Part shown: piece by piece, positions 41,806 to 54,800 of the stretch
How positions within the stretch are numbered: position 1 is the first letter of the stretch
Layout of the letters: the number at the start of each line of letters is the position of its first letter
NCBI GenBank assembly: GCA_037043015.1
Contig: CM073323.1
Location: forward strand, 744,001-808,000
DNA: 64,000 nucleotides
Direction of reading: 5' to 3'
DNA from: Bryum argenteum
Lineage: Eukaryota; Streptophyta; Bryopsida; Bryales; Bryaceae
Notes under the pieces: generated by a model
The model's database searches: none
The model's input: only the letters and a program-made list of their open reading frames with translations
What the model was told of the DNA's origin: nothing
Position numbers and translations under genes: made by a program

Positions 41806-44800
41806 CTAGGCAGACGGTGTAGTACCATTAAAGTGCTGATCACACTGATCTGCCTCAAAGTCTATAAACTTAAGCACACTCTTGCTATAACGCGACGTGG
41901 AGTGTCGGACAAAATGGGGATGGAGCTTGAACAAACTCTTGAGCAAGACGCTCAAAGATACGATGGTAGAGTGAATTTCGATGGAGGGCTCTTGTAGAGA
42001 TGAGCGTTGCGAGTCAATCGCTCTTTTAGACCTGCGATCCTAAAATTGCAAAGAAAGTCAGTTTTGGCGATTTGAAAGTGTGTAATTTAAAATTGAAAAA
42101 GAGAATACAAGATGGTAATACGCACCAATGAACTTTCGTGGTTTCTTCACGACCGGTTCGTCAGAGTCATAGTCTGCGGGAGGGGCCGATTCTCCACTTT
42201 CTTCATCACCGGGAGGACCATTCTTGTAATCCGCGAGTACACCATCAAAGATCTCTTCGTCAGGTTCCATAGCGATGAGGTGTCGGTTGGAGCGCGCGCA
42301 AGCAATCACCGATGCACCTATAAAATTGGAAACCAACATTAAAAATGCGAAATGTGGAAACGAATTCCAATGTAGAGTGTACGGAAACAGTACCTGTACT
42401 TGCGCTCGAGTCGAACACTATACCCCCCTCGTCCGTGAGACAATCGACAAAACACTGAATGAAGGAGGGGTCCTTCTCTCGTGAGCCTCGCCACGGCGTA
42501 CCGTCCGGACGATAACGCAAGGTTTCTTTCTCTCGCAAAATTACGGTGGTCTTCCTCATCAGTGCGATTGCGACACCCGCGTATGCGTGTGCGACTTGCC
42601 GAGTTTGGAACTTTGAAACGAACTCTTTGCGAACATACACTTTGATATGGAAGCAGTGAGTCTGCAAAACACAAGTACAAATACGTTAACATAGAAGCAT
42701 AGAAGGAAATATTCATAAATCATGCAATTGGAAATTAGAATTTGTTCCGTACCTCTTTCGGTTTGGGTACGGTAGAGGCCATGGGGAGGGGATTATATCC
42801 CCACCAGTCTCGAACAAGACGAAAACCATACGTATGAGACTCAGAATCGACGGTACGCTCGGTTCTCCGACATTTTGGATGCATCAGAAGAATGGCTCCA
42901 ACGTCTGTCAAATGATACGCGGCAAACACGAAGAGGCTCTCAAAGTAGGTTTTGTCACGCCGGTTCCAGGATGGAATTTCTGTTGGAGACACACCTGGTA
43001 CAGGCAAGTTTTCGGGAGCATCTGCAAAAATCAGATGAATCCCTGGATGCTTGGGCTCATACTCCATCGCCGAACACGGGTACCTACGGTCTTTGCCAAT
43101 CTGAGGTACATGTGAAAAATTAGATAGTTGCTAATAAATTCACGAATACAAAACGTAAGTAGAAAGATTATAAATGACAAATGTATGAAATAATACCTTC
43201 TTGATGTGCTCAACGATATCTACGATTTGCGAATCTCATTTCGCTGTCTTCGATGACTGGTGAACTAAGTCTCCAATGTTACCCTTCTCGAGATACATAG
43301 GCAAAGTGACTGTGATTTTTGACGACGAGCTGCTACCAATGTGATTGGGTTTCGGAAGAGGGCGTTTGGCAAATTTTGACTGACTGAGACGGCGAGGAGA
43401 CTGCGGAGAGTTGTGGTCAACGGTAAAGGACACGGGAGGGGATCCCGCATTCGTAAGTCCACCACCGGACACCTGAGTTAGTCGTGCACCATGTCAAACG
43501 ACATGGACTGTCGCACCATGTGATGTTTGAGTAAGATCAGGGTCCTCCGGACCTTCCAGTTGGAGAGGAGCGATTTCTCCGGAATGTTGTTGAAGATCTT
43601 CCACCGGGTCGGCACCAGCGTTACGTCGCTTCTTCTTTGCCCGAGCTTTAGGCTGTGCAGCTGGGGACGATGGTGGAGAACTAGAGACAGGTGCGCTCGG
43701 TAGAATTGAGAGGTCGTCGTCGTCGTCGTCGTCATCATCGATCTCCATGGGTTCATTGGCAGCTCCAAGTGAACCGAGATTTCGCACAAGTTCCTTCTCC
43801 TCCTTGTGCACAAAGTTAGCCTGGCACTCAAGGAACCAACCCCCCGTAAGTAACTGTGCGTTAGTGAATTGCCTTTGTTGGGATTCGGAGAAGATGCTCG
43901 AGGGATCGTTTGTGACTGCAACGTCTTCCAACTCCAAAGGAATGGACCATGAAGCTAGAGCTCCCTTTGCAAGAAGCTCTTGCTTCAAGTACCTACAAAC
44001 AAAATATCCAATTAGATCAACGGAATGAAATATGTAATGCAGACTTCGTTAGTAGATAAGTAGGTAACAGTTAGCATACCTGAACAACAAACGTTTGATG
44101 GTGACTTTGCCACCCGCAATCTTATAAATATCTGTGCCCTTGATGAATTTGGGGCTGGCATTTGGAGCAAGGTAGTTGGCGAATGCCTTCTCCCAGTATA
44201 GCAACCTCCATTTCTCCACATAGGAGGATGGCTTCAAGACGCCGTCAGACCACTGAATGTTGAGATTCTCTTTTTCGATAACTTCTCCAATTCACTTTCA
44301 AGAGATTTCTCTAACTGCACATACATAGAGAACGATGAAAATTATATTATTCTAGAGGCAACAGAAATGTAAACATAGAAGTGGGGATCAAAGCACCTGT
44401 GCCCATAAAGAGGCTCGATGAAGGAATGTAATCAGACTTTTGTCCTTCATAGGGCGGTCTTCCGGGAAGTGGACTGAACGTCGAACATCGTTTGGTGAGT
44501 TCCACCATTGCAACCACTTTGCCTTGAAATCGAAATGGACATTCGTAGTTGCTACCATGTGCAAGCGATCGATTGTCATGTCCGGTTTGAGGGTTTTGCT
44601 ATAGTGTGCATAAATCTGCACAAAAGACGGATTGTAATACAGAATTTAGTGTTCAAAAGCAATCATATGTAAGCGCAGAAGTAACATTAAAAAATAGACA
44701 TACACACCTCTTTTGGGAATTGTCTCCCAAGATTGTAATTCGCCACTGCGACCATCTTGTCAAAATTTTTGCCACGGATTGCTTTTATTTCTGCTTTGAT

Positions 44801-46080
44801 AGCATTGTCCATGGCACTCCATACTCCTGGACCCGATTGCTTCTCTTTCGGGACAGTGGCATAGTAAGCTGCCTTTGCATCATCGGATGCTTTGGCTAAC
44901 CTCCTCTACAAAAGACAACTGAAAGATAAGAAGATGTGACAAATAAGACACTATGTACAAAAGAGAAGCGCTTGATAGGGGAACTTACCGAGTATAAGAA
45001 CTTAACGAAGACGTCTAAGGTGACAGGGTACCAAGTTTCTTTCTTGGCCTTGGCGTTCTTGCAGATTCTGTAGTCTTCTGGACTTATGAGATCTTTGAAA
45101 TCGTGCAGTTTGAGCTTACCAAATTTCCGCATGCGTTGAAGCTTGGCACAAAGGCTGTCTTGAACATGGTCATGTTCAGTAGACCTACAAATTGTAATTA
45201 GAATTTAGGAACATTGGAGGGAGATCATGTAGAAAACAAATTTGAGTTAAAGAAAGAGATATTCTCTTACCAGTTGATGTCATTCATGACATCGAGGAGC
45301 AAACTGCTCTCCCCGCGAGCATCGAGGATGATGCAGTCAACTGAAATATGCCACGAAGCATCGAGCTTGTGGTACCTTTCGATGTGCCGCATCCACGCAG
45401 TAACACGATGGTTTCCTTCGTATAAGTAGAAGTACTTGCCGATGAGATGATGGAGATCCGGATCCGCGCGCAACGTCTTATCAAATTCGTCATTCGCCTC
45501 TCTCCAAAGCGTATCCTTAAAGACATCGTCTCCGGCATCCACAATCTTCTCTCTCTCTTTTCTATCAAAGGGAGACACGTACATGACCCGGTCGCCCTCG
45601 CGATAGCCTTTGTTGAACTCATTCTCCAACTTTCTGACGTCTTGCTCCGAAATTGGTCGAACCTTGGGATAACAAAGAAGGCGACACAACGGAATCATCA
45701 TGCGAGATTTCTTAACGGGTTTGAAACGCAACCTGTTGATGATGGCGATAGAATCACTCTTGTGAATCATTCGCATCTCGTTTGCACTCGATCTGGATCT
45801 TTGTTTTGGAGATGAGGGGGCATGTGAACAATCCCGACATTGACACCACCCGCAATGCAGGTTCGTCGCCATCGGAAGAGAAATCGTGCCCATCGTCCGC
45901 ATCGAATGTTTGAGGAAGTTGGGCAGTTTCGAACGAACTATCGCCAGGAACCGCATCTGTCGAGGCTTCTTGTATATGTTCCTCAACAACTACCCCGTCT
46001 TCACCAATGGTGTTTTCAATTCCGTCCGTAAGACGAGGTTGGACATCTTCTTCATCATCAAGCGGAGAAGTTGGTGACAA
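41806..46080 (-). pseudogene. ParB-like / DNA methyltransferase-like fusion gene, copy C (MULE III)
   Basis: Same exon layout as copies A and D. The ParB-like exon (45289-46080) has SDSIAIINRLRFKPVKKS, PLCRLLCYPKVRPISEQ and LYEGNHRVTAWMRHIE. Middle exons include SSYVEKWRLLYWEKAFANYL and an Asp run with PMEIDDDDDDDDDLSILP. The methyltransferase part has LIFADAPENLPVP, PSWNRRDKTYFESLFVFAAY, GGIVFDSSASTG and ASVIACARSNRHLIAMEPDE. Breaks include a TGA as second codon after the equivalent ATG, a frame change near 45790 before SANEMRM, another near 44290 and another near 42560. The last exon ends at 41806. It reads toward the R end and is convergent with the ADD gene. Confidence 0.7.
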
Positions 46081-46225
46081 TCACATCTGGTAAGAAAAAC
46101 AACCGAGTACAACAAAGCACTTACAGAATAAGAATATGTCAATATAGGAATGAAACATGAATAGAATCATAAGATATATAGATGATAAAGTTCATAAATA
46201 AGTAACATAATATGAGGTCATTAAT

Positions 46226-49200
46226 CTATTTAGACTTGGACTTTTTAGCGAATCGGGGTGAGTGTCGGGGGGCAAGTCTGGCCAATGCCTTGGCTGCAAG
46301 ACGACGTGCTTTTGCTTCTGCATGATAGTTTCGCATGTAACTTGCCCGTGCTACCCGATCAACATCAACACTTGAAGTGTGACGGACAGGAGAAGCAGGT
46401 GGGGGCGTTGCTGGAATCGAGGACAAAGGTATTGCTAAACAGCGAGACTCAACTACTTTCTGAACATAAGATCTAATTTCTGATAAGTCGCTATCGGTGT
46501 CTGATTGTTCTTCCTCCACAACGGCGGACTTCTTCACAACACTCTTAGGTTCCTGCAATCCCACGTACCAGAACTTCAGAAAGGAGATATCAACAAACAT
46601 ATTCAAACATCGTAGAACAACAACACAATACAAGATCCAGAAGCACCGCATCAGCGGGCTCTATCACCCAAATCTAAACGTCCACTACATCGCCATTAGC
46701 CTCACATAGACGCTATTCCGGACCACACAAGCTTATCGAGGTGACAAAAAGAAAGAAGTTTGCAACAAAAAAATGACGAGCATCCTCGAGGGTCAGCCTT
46801 GCGTCCACGCAAGGCTGACTCCTGTCACACAAATTCACCAAAAAAATTTGACTCCCGAGCTCCTGGCCAGTCCTCCACCACCACGCTTGCGAGCTGGCAT
46901 CCCGAAGGATCCCCCAGCATGCCTCAGCTGATCTTGCAGAGGAGCAGCAGCAGGGTCGAGAGCCTCCACCGACCACTCACAGACGCTAAGGGCAGCCACT
47001 CAGAGGGTCTGCTTCCTCGCATTGTGCCTCACACACAAGCTTATCGGGGTGACAAAAAGAAAGAAGTTTGCAACAAAAAAATGACGAGCATCCTCGAGGG
47101 TCAGCCTTGCGTCCCACGCGCAAGGCGACTCTGTCACACAAATTCACCAAAAAAATTTGACTCCCGGGCTCCTGGCCGGTCCTCCACCACCACGCTTGCG
47201 AGCTGGCATCCCGAAGGATCCCCCAGCATGCCTCAGCTGATCTTGCAGAGGAGCAGCAGCAGGGTCGAGAGCCTCCACCGACCACTCACAGACGCCGAGG
47301 GCGCCCACTCGGAGGGTCCGCTTCCTCGCATTGTGCCTCACGACAAAGCTTATCGGGGTGACGAAAATAAAAAAATTTGCATCAAAAAAATGACGAGCAT
47401 CCTCGAGGGTCAGCCTTGCGTCCACGCAAGGCTGACTCCTGTCACACAAATTCACCAAAAAAATTTGACTCCCGAGCTCCTGGCCAGTCCTCCACCACCA
47501 CGCTTGCGAGCAGGCATCCCCAAGGATCCTCCAGCATGCCTCAATTGATCTTGCAGAGGAGCAGCAGCAGCGTCGGGAGCCTCCACCGACCACTCACAGA
47601 CGTTGAGGGCAGCCACTCAGAGGGTCCGCTTCCTCGCATTGTGCCTCACACACAAGCTTGTCGGGGTGACAAAAAGAAAGAAGTTTGCAACAAAAAAATG
47701 ACGAGCATCCTCGGGTCACCTTGCGTCCCACGCAAGGTCGACTCTGTCACACAAATTCACCAAAAATTTGACTCCCGGGCTCCTCGGCCGGTCCTCCACC
47801 ACCACGCTTGCGAGCCGGCATCCCGAAGGATCCCCAAAGATGCCTCACCGATCTTGCGAGGAGCAAAGCGGCGGCGTCGGGAGCCTCCACCGACCACTCA
47901 CGTACGCCGAGGGGCCAATGCACTCGAGGGTCCGCTTCCTCGCATTGTGCCTCACAGACAAGCTTATCGGGGTGACGAAAATAAAAAAATTTGCATCAAA
48001 AAAATGACGAGCATCCTCGAGGGTCAGCCTTGCGTCCACGCAAGGCCGACTCTGTCACACAAAATTCACCAAAAAATTTGACTCCCGAGCTCCTGGCCGC
48101 CCCTCCACCACCACGCTTGCGAGCCGGCATCCCTAAGGATCCCCAAAGATGCCTCACCGATCTTGCGAGGAGCAAAGCAGCGTCGGCGTCGAGCCTCCAC
48201 CGACCACTCACGACGCCGAGGGCGGCCACTCGGAGGGTCCCTCGCATTGTGCCTCACATACAAGCTTATCGGGGTGACAAAAAGAAAGAAGTTTGCAACA
48301 AAAAAATGACGAGCATCCTCGAGGGTCAGCCTTGCGTCCACGCAAGGCTGACTCCTGTCACACAAATTCACCAAAATAATTTGACTCCCGGGCTCCTGGC
48401 CGGTCCTCCACCACCACGCTTGCGAGCTGGCATCCCGAAGGATCCTCCAGCATGCCTCTGCTGATCTTGCAGAGGAGCAGCAGCAGCGTCGGGAGCCTCC
48501 ACCGACCACTCACAGACGCTGAGGGCAGCCACTCAGAGGGTCTGCTTCCTCGCATTGTGCCTCATAGACAAGCTTATCGGGGTGACGAAAATAAAAAAAT
48601 TTGCATCAAAAAAATGACGAGCATCCTCGAGGGTCAGCCTTGCGTCCACGCAAGGCTGACTCCTGTCACACAAATTCACCAAAAAAATTTGACTCCCGAG
48701 CTCCTGGCCAGTCCTCCACCACCACGCTTGCGAGCTGGCATCCCTAAGGATCCCCCAGCATGCCTCAGCTGATCTTGCAGAGGAGCAGCAGCAGCGTCGG
48801 GAGCCTCCACCGACCACTCACAGACGACGCGAGGCGGCACTCAGAGGGTCTGCTTCCTCGCATTGTGCCTCACACACAAGCTTATCGGGGTGACAAAAAG
48901 AAAGAAGTTTGCAACAAAAAAATGACGAGCATCCTCGAGGGTCAGCCTTGCGTCCACGCAAGGCTGACTCCTGTCACACAAATTCACCAAAAAAATTTGA
49001 CTCCCGGGCTCCTGGCCGGTCCTCCACCACCACGCTTGCGAGCTGGCATCCCGAAGGATCCTCCAGCATGCCTCAACTGATCTTGCAGAGGAGCAGCAGC
49101 AGCGTCGCGAGCCTCCACCGACTACTCACAGACGCTGAGGGCAGCCACTCAGAGGGTCCGCTTCCTTGCATTGTGCCTCACACACAAGCTTATCGGGGTG

Positions 49201-49721
49201 ACGATAAGCAATCAATGTACAATAAGAGTTTGATAAGCATCCTCGCAAGTCAGCAGGACTCGCTCGGTCCGGGGCCTCCATCCACACATCACAGACATTG
49301 GAGCGGCCTTTCTGAAGTTCAGCAACCTCGCCATTTGCCTCACAGACACGCATTTTGGGGTGGAGAAATTCACAGGCACGAATTTCGCTACCTCGCCATT
49401 AGCCTCACAGACACACATTTCGGGGTGGAGAGATTCACGACAAAAATAACAGAACCAAGCAGGGAGATTCATGATTGCGATGCATACCTTAAATTTGTTT
49501 GTGTGGCAATTCTTCAGCTCCTCATTAGATTCCAACGGTCCTTCATGAGGATGACGATGACACTTATAGAACTCTCTCCAAACTCTCGATTCTGAACTTG
49601 TACTCACATTTTGCAGATTCGAGTCAATGTTCTCCCCCTCGCTTCGCACACCCTCCTCCTCCTCGACTCCGTTTGCCATTTCTTCCTCCTCTGGTATCGC
49701 TACTCCGCCCTGCAACTCCAT
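46226..49721 (-). CDS. Small basic/acidic protein gene, two exons, MULE III
   Basis: Exon 1 at 49608-49721 encodes 38 residues starting MELQGGVAIPEEEEMANG and ends at a strong donor (AAT|GTGAGTAC). Exon 2 at 46226-46552 follows a TTGCAG acceptor and starts EPKSVVKKSAVVEEEQSD. Both junctions are phase 0, giving about 146 residues. The product is acidic in front, with RHTSSVDVDRVAR in the middle and a basic tail ARLAPRHSPRFAKKSKSK. The intron of about 3 kb contains the palindromic tandem array. Exon 2 is conserved in all four copies; exon 1 is visible only here. Function unknown; the basic tail suggests DNA or chromatin binding. The gene is intact as read. Confidence 0.5.
46710..49210. repeat. 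Tandem array of about 307-bp units with palindromes (MULE III)
   Basis: Eight units start near 46792, 47100, 47410, 47714, 48022, 48325, 48632 and 48940 (spacing 303-310). Each carries a palindrome of arms GTCAGCCTTGCGT and ACGCAAGGCTGAC around two central bases; units 2, 4 and 5 are slightly degenerate. The rest of the unit contains CCTCCACCACCACGCTTGCG, ATCTTGCAGAGGAGCAGCAG and CACAAGCTTATCGGGGTGAC. Shorter leftover units (GCCTCACAGACACGCATTT) run to about 49440. Long open frames on both strands are artefacts of the unit length. Confidence 0.9.
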
Positions 49722-50429
49722 CTTCTAATCGATGAAGTACATACAAACTCTCTCTGATACTTTCCACTACAAGACAAGGAATTAAATTCTCCATGCTATT
49801 TCCCAACGACATCTTCTTTTGTCAGTGCTAATTTAACTACACTCCAAAATTCGTGGCAAGCACGAGCATTGTGATCCCTGCATGTGGTAGGCGCTAGGGT
49901 TTCAGTCAGGAATCGACTGGATGGTTTCGGCAGTCCCTCCACCTGCCAGCCGAGCCGGCCAGCGACGCCGTGAAAGGCGCCGAGTCAACCCCCATCAGCG
50001 GCCCGATCAGGGCGCCGAGTCAGTGTTCGTCCACGACCCGATCAAGGCGCCGAGTCAGCGTTCGTCATCGGCCCGTTAAGCTCGCTCAGGCATAAGTTAG
50101 GCGACAAAAAATGTTTATTATTTTTTTTACAAAAAAACTTTATGAAAAAGCAGTTTTAAATTCTGTAATCGAATATTCCAAGTCATCCGTGGCTGCCACG
50201 CTGGCAAGGGAAGGGGGATAAAGAGTTCCGATTTATTTATCTTGAAAATGATTATCCAACCCCCGGTTGGCACGTATTTTAAAAGAAGAGTCACAACCAG
50301 ATTAAAGGTTTGAATAATGTAATTACGTATTTGTACCCGTAAGTATGTTTAACGGTATCCATTGGGCATTACGGACAGTCTAGGTGGTTAAAAAAGGCAT
50401 CGGAGGCCATTGTATTGCATCTGAATGTT

Positions 50430-51127
50430 GCACATAATTACGACAACACGTAGCATCTACTCTAAGAATGTGAAGGCCAATATGGGCCCGGTTTCACTCA
50501 TGACATTTAGAAAAAAGGTCATATCAGTTACCTCCTCCTCTAAGACTTGTTCAGTGATGTCCACTTCTTTCTCCGACGCAGAAAGATCCTTCAATGGATC
50601 TAATTGCTCATCGTCACCAAGGCTATGTTTACCATCCTCCTCATCATTTCCACCACTTACATATTCCTCCCCATCATCTTCCTGGGTCTTACCTGCATCA
50701 TCCTAGATTATATAAAATTATGTCAGATTAGACAAAGTACACTTTACGTCGTCTCAACTTTGAGCTATCAACGAACCTCTCTTTCGGAATCCACCGCCAC
50801 ACCATCACCTCCAATGTAGTAACTCAAAGACTCGCTCGATATTGAAGTCCGTCTCCCATGTTCTAGCTCATCGCCTATGCTCTTCCACTCCGACGGTTCA
50901 CTAGATTTCTTTGTCTCTCGCGATCTCCACAACCGTGTCAAGATTGATAGAACGCATCTTCACACTCCGCCTAAATCGTGGCCCAACCTCTTCATCGTCT
51001 CCGTCAATATCCGCAAGACCACGCTCGTCTCCACTTGATCGAGATACTCCCCCTTACGCAATGCACTCCGCTTTAACGCTTTCGTATTACTAAACCTTGT
51101 CCCACCCCTCCGTTTCTTTCTCTTAGG
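50430..51127 (-). CDS. Hypothetical minus-strand gene with basic and acidic exons
   Basis: From ATG 51127 the minus strand reads MPKRKKRRGGTRFSNTKALK then KGEYLDQVETSVVLRIL, strongly basic at the start. About 250 bases downstream comes an acidic open stretch (DDGEEYVSGGNDEEDGKH, LEEEVTDMTF; 50500-50700). Exon joints were not resolved. It could be an independent gene or 5' exons of the small basic-protein gene, which continues on the same strand at 49721. No known domain. 49800-50420 holds GC-rich CGCCGAGTCA repeats and AT-rich DNA without a gene. Confidence 0.3.
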
Positions 51128-51887
51128 CATACTCTCATTCGATCTCTCGGATCCTCGGCTCACAAAGATCCATGACCTCTAGTCCTTCTAGAATCGAGAC
51201 ACAACCGGAATGCACTCAAATCCTGAACCAAAATACAACAGACAATGAAAGGGTCGATATCGTCTTTCTCCTTCTATTTAAACACTTTCCACTACCTTGC
51301 AAGAGACTTAACTTCTTTACTTCCTCATTAATTATAGCAACTGCAATGACGGCCCACAGAGCGCCATATATGACATGATCGACAAATCGATGTTTATTCC
51401 GATTCTAAAATATACATTCACTACTCACGACAAGGACGGCCGCCACAAGATTCGAAATTAAAGACTGCACAATTCAATGAACCTGTATAATCTTGTGCAC
51501 TCACTGACATGATCAAATGACATGAAAGTAACCAACTAGGTAATTTAATTCACAGTAATTCACTTTATGGGCTGCAAAGTGACAGTCTATGACATGGGAT
51601 GCTAATTTATTTTTCGAATTTAGATACAAATGGTCGACAATGATGACGGCCACCGCTTTTCCAAAATCATATCACAACACTTGCGATTAACATCATTAAT
51701 TACAATTGTCTAATTGTATTTAACATTTACTATTCAACAATCTAATTGTCAAGTTTATTCAATCTACTGTACTTATTTACATCAATACAAATTCCAACAA
51801 CCAAAGTCTTCTTATAAACTCCATCATACCTTGTCTGTATCCTTTTCTCACTCCCACCGTCGATACTCGTTGGTTCTCTCGCTCCTT

Positions 51888-54800
51888 ATGGCTTCCTCCT
51901 CTTCGAACCCTCTCATGCGGATGTCGTTGAGATTGTATCACAGGGGAGCACTTGTTCCCCATTTGCTGTCCGTAGGGCTTGAAGGTATCGTAGAGATCAT
52001 CGCATCGTGGCTTGGAATTCGATTCGGGTACGATGCATCTTCCCTGTGGTTAGAGAGAGAAGTTCTTGAACCCGTTACTAACCATGTTCAGTATTCCCTG
52101 GTCGTAGATCCTATCATCTTAGAGAATAATACTACAATTTGGAAGCTTACTGCTGGAAAGTACCGCCTCTATGGTTTGACAGAGTCCGTCATGAACGCCT
52201 CAACAGTTCTCCTGACCCCACGTAGTTCATCTACAATCTCCACAGTAGCTCCCGGTCTTGCTCGTGTCAAGGTCGAACCAGGTTTGGAAGTCACCATTGA
52301 CATATCGGATTCATCAGAAGACGAGAAGAAGTATCCTCGGCAGCCATGTCGTCTGTCGTCTGCAATTCCATTGCAACCTCCTATTAGGGATAACTACCTA
52401 AGAGCCACCCCTCCTTTACTTACATCCGAAAATGTGGAACCCAAAAAAATACTTCCATCCCTCTGCAATCTCGCTAGAATGCCCAGTAGCAAGACTCTCC
52501 TCAAAAAAATAGATTTCAAAACCATCCGCACTGTCAACGTATCTTTCTTGCCTCCGTCATTCAATGGCGATATTCTCTTCATCTTTCCGCCGACTCTTCC
52601 GTCAGCAACTCACAAGGTCGCGAAGTCCATGGAGGGGATGGATAAACGGTACGACGGTCATGTGTGGACTAGGACGATGACCACCAACATCAGCAATACG
52701 CAAGGGTTGTCTTTCCGATACTCCAACTGTGTAGGACATTTACAGTGCCACAACCCTAACTGCGACTTCTTGCAACGACCTGATCGAGTCGCTGGTGTGA
52801 ACGATGTGGAGTTTGAAGGCATAACCAGGACCCCTTTCCGGTAGGCGGAGCGCCCCCACCCACCTCTACGTTGGTCTGTAAGCTTTGCAAAGATCCTCCT
52901 GTTTGTGTTGCGCCTTGTACTGCAAAGATCTTTTACGTAGTTGGAGAAGATTGTCAGGAGCGTGCATGTGTCCATATAGGAACGCACGAACACCCTGTCA
53001 AAGTTGGAGATTATAGATGTGTAAGAAAACAAATAGATGAGTTACTAGAAGAGCATGTTGACCGTAATCCTCAGGCAACCGTTTCTAAAATTGTTATGGA
53101 AACGAGCAAAGACTTGTTGGGTAACTTACTTCTCCGTGACGAAGGTGACCCCGAAAATCGCAACCTTTCTCTTCAAAGTGGAACCGGTCTCTTTGAACAA
53201 TGCAAAGAGTTAAACTCTCCCAAAGATGCGCAATCGTATCTACACTTTCAAGTACTTGCGTAGGTATGGCATTCTCGATGGGATCACAAAGCTCAGAGGT
53301 CTCAGCAACTGGGCATATGTGCAACGCAACATGTTCCCTGGCCAAGGCGACGAATCGGAGAAAGTCTTCATCTTCAAGATGTCCGAGGTCGGCCCCGGTA
53401 GCGGTGTTGATCTGGTCCGACGTATGCAACCTGGAGGAAATCTCTCCCACGCATGGATGATGTTCGACCATGTCAAACGCGTTACGGATTGGACCACCAT
53501 GGCCTGCCACGTGTACGACTCACGTTATCAACGCATTCTAACCATAGCATGCTGTGATTTTCACTCAGAGGACAAAGATGCTCAACTCGTCTTCTGGAAG
53601 AACCTAAATCATGTGATGGCAAGGAATGGAGTCCCTAAGCCGCAGTTCCAAGGATTTATGGCTGATAGTGCCCAAGCCAATTGGAACGCTGTGCGCATCG
53701 TCTGGCTCGAAACCTGCGTCCCCCCATGGAAGGCCGCGAACGCACATGTTATTTCCACTGGACACAATCTCTTGAGAAGCATACGAAACAATACATTGTG
53801 CCGGAATTGCAAGGCCAACACCGGATTCTCTGTAAGCAGTACAAGGATGCGCGCACCATGGAAGAGGCTGAGACCCGATATTGGGCTATACGAGCGTGGT
53901 GGGCATCCTCGAAGGCCACCTCCGAAGTTGGTTTAGAACACTTAGGTCATTGGCTTGCGTACTGGCACTTCAGATACAGACAATGGGGTGGATTTATGGA
54001 ACTGGTAAGTATCCAATTATTGTGGTGTCTTTGCTTATGACATGCTCTAGGGATGCTTCTCGAATGTTCAGAACGTACCAAAGAAATTGACAGTTATTGT
54101 TTTAATAATATATATTATTAGTTGATTTTTTATGTGGATTTATATACTTTGAATCTAGTTTAAGTACAAATCTAAATTCTGAATAAAATCTTCGTACATG
54201 TGTACATTGCGGAAAAAAATATTCGGCCAAGAACTTGCAGAGATGCCTTCATGTAATCTTGCGGAGTCAATCCATAACAAGTGGTCGCAAGCGTCTGGCA
54301 ATAAGGGTAGGGATCTCTACGTCGCACGGTTGTTGACGACTACGTTCGCGCATTCCTCCAAGTTGTTGGCTACCATCGAGTTCAACAAAGGCGGTGCAAG
54401 TGGTTCGGACCATCCGTAGAAGAACTTCGTCGGCGCCTTTATACCGCCCAACGTCGGGCTAATCGATCCGCAATCCATCTTGCCTCAACAAGGTCATTAT
54501 GGACTTCCCCTGTCAAGCTTATCGTACACGTGACGCCCACTTGGAGGGGGAGATTTTTGGTTCCAGGAAACGGAAGGCTGATGTTCCCATTGGTCTTTGA
54601 AGATGAAACTCATCGACCGACACCGTGAGTTACTCACGTCCTCGAATAGGGAGAAGAGTCACACGAGCTCTTCTTTGAGAATCTCGATCCTATCCACGAA
54701 GAAGATGAAGTTCATGAGGAACCGATGGAACCCCTCGCTTCTCCAAGACCCGAGATTCGGCCAGCGTCATTGCTATCCAAGAGACGAGGTGAATGAGCGT

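Noticed and set aside
46760-49595. Long open frames in the copy III array
   Set aside because: Open on both strands and repeated unit by unit; judged to be repeat artefacts inside an intron.
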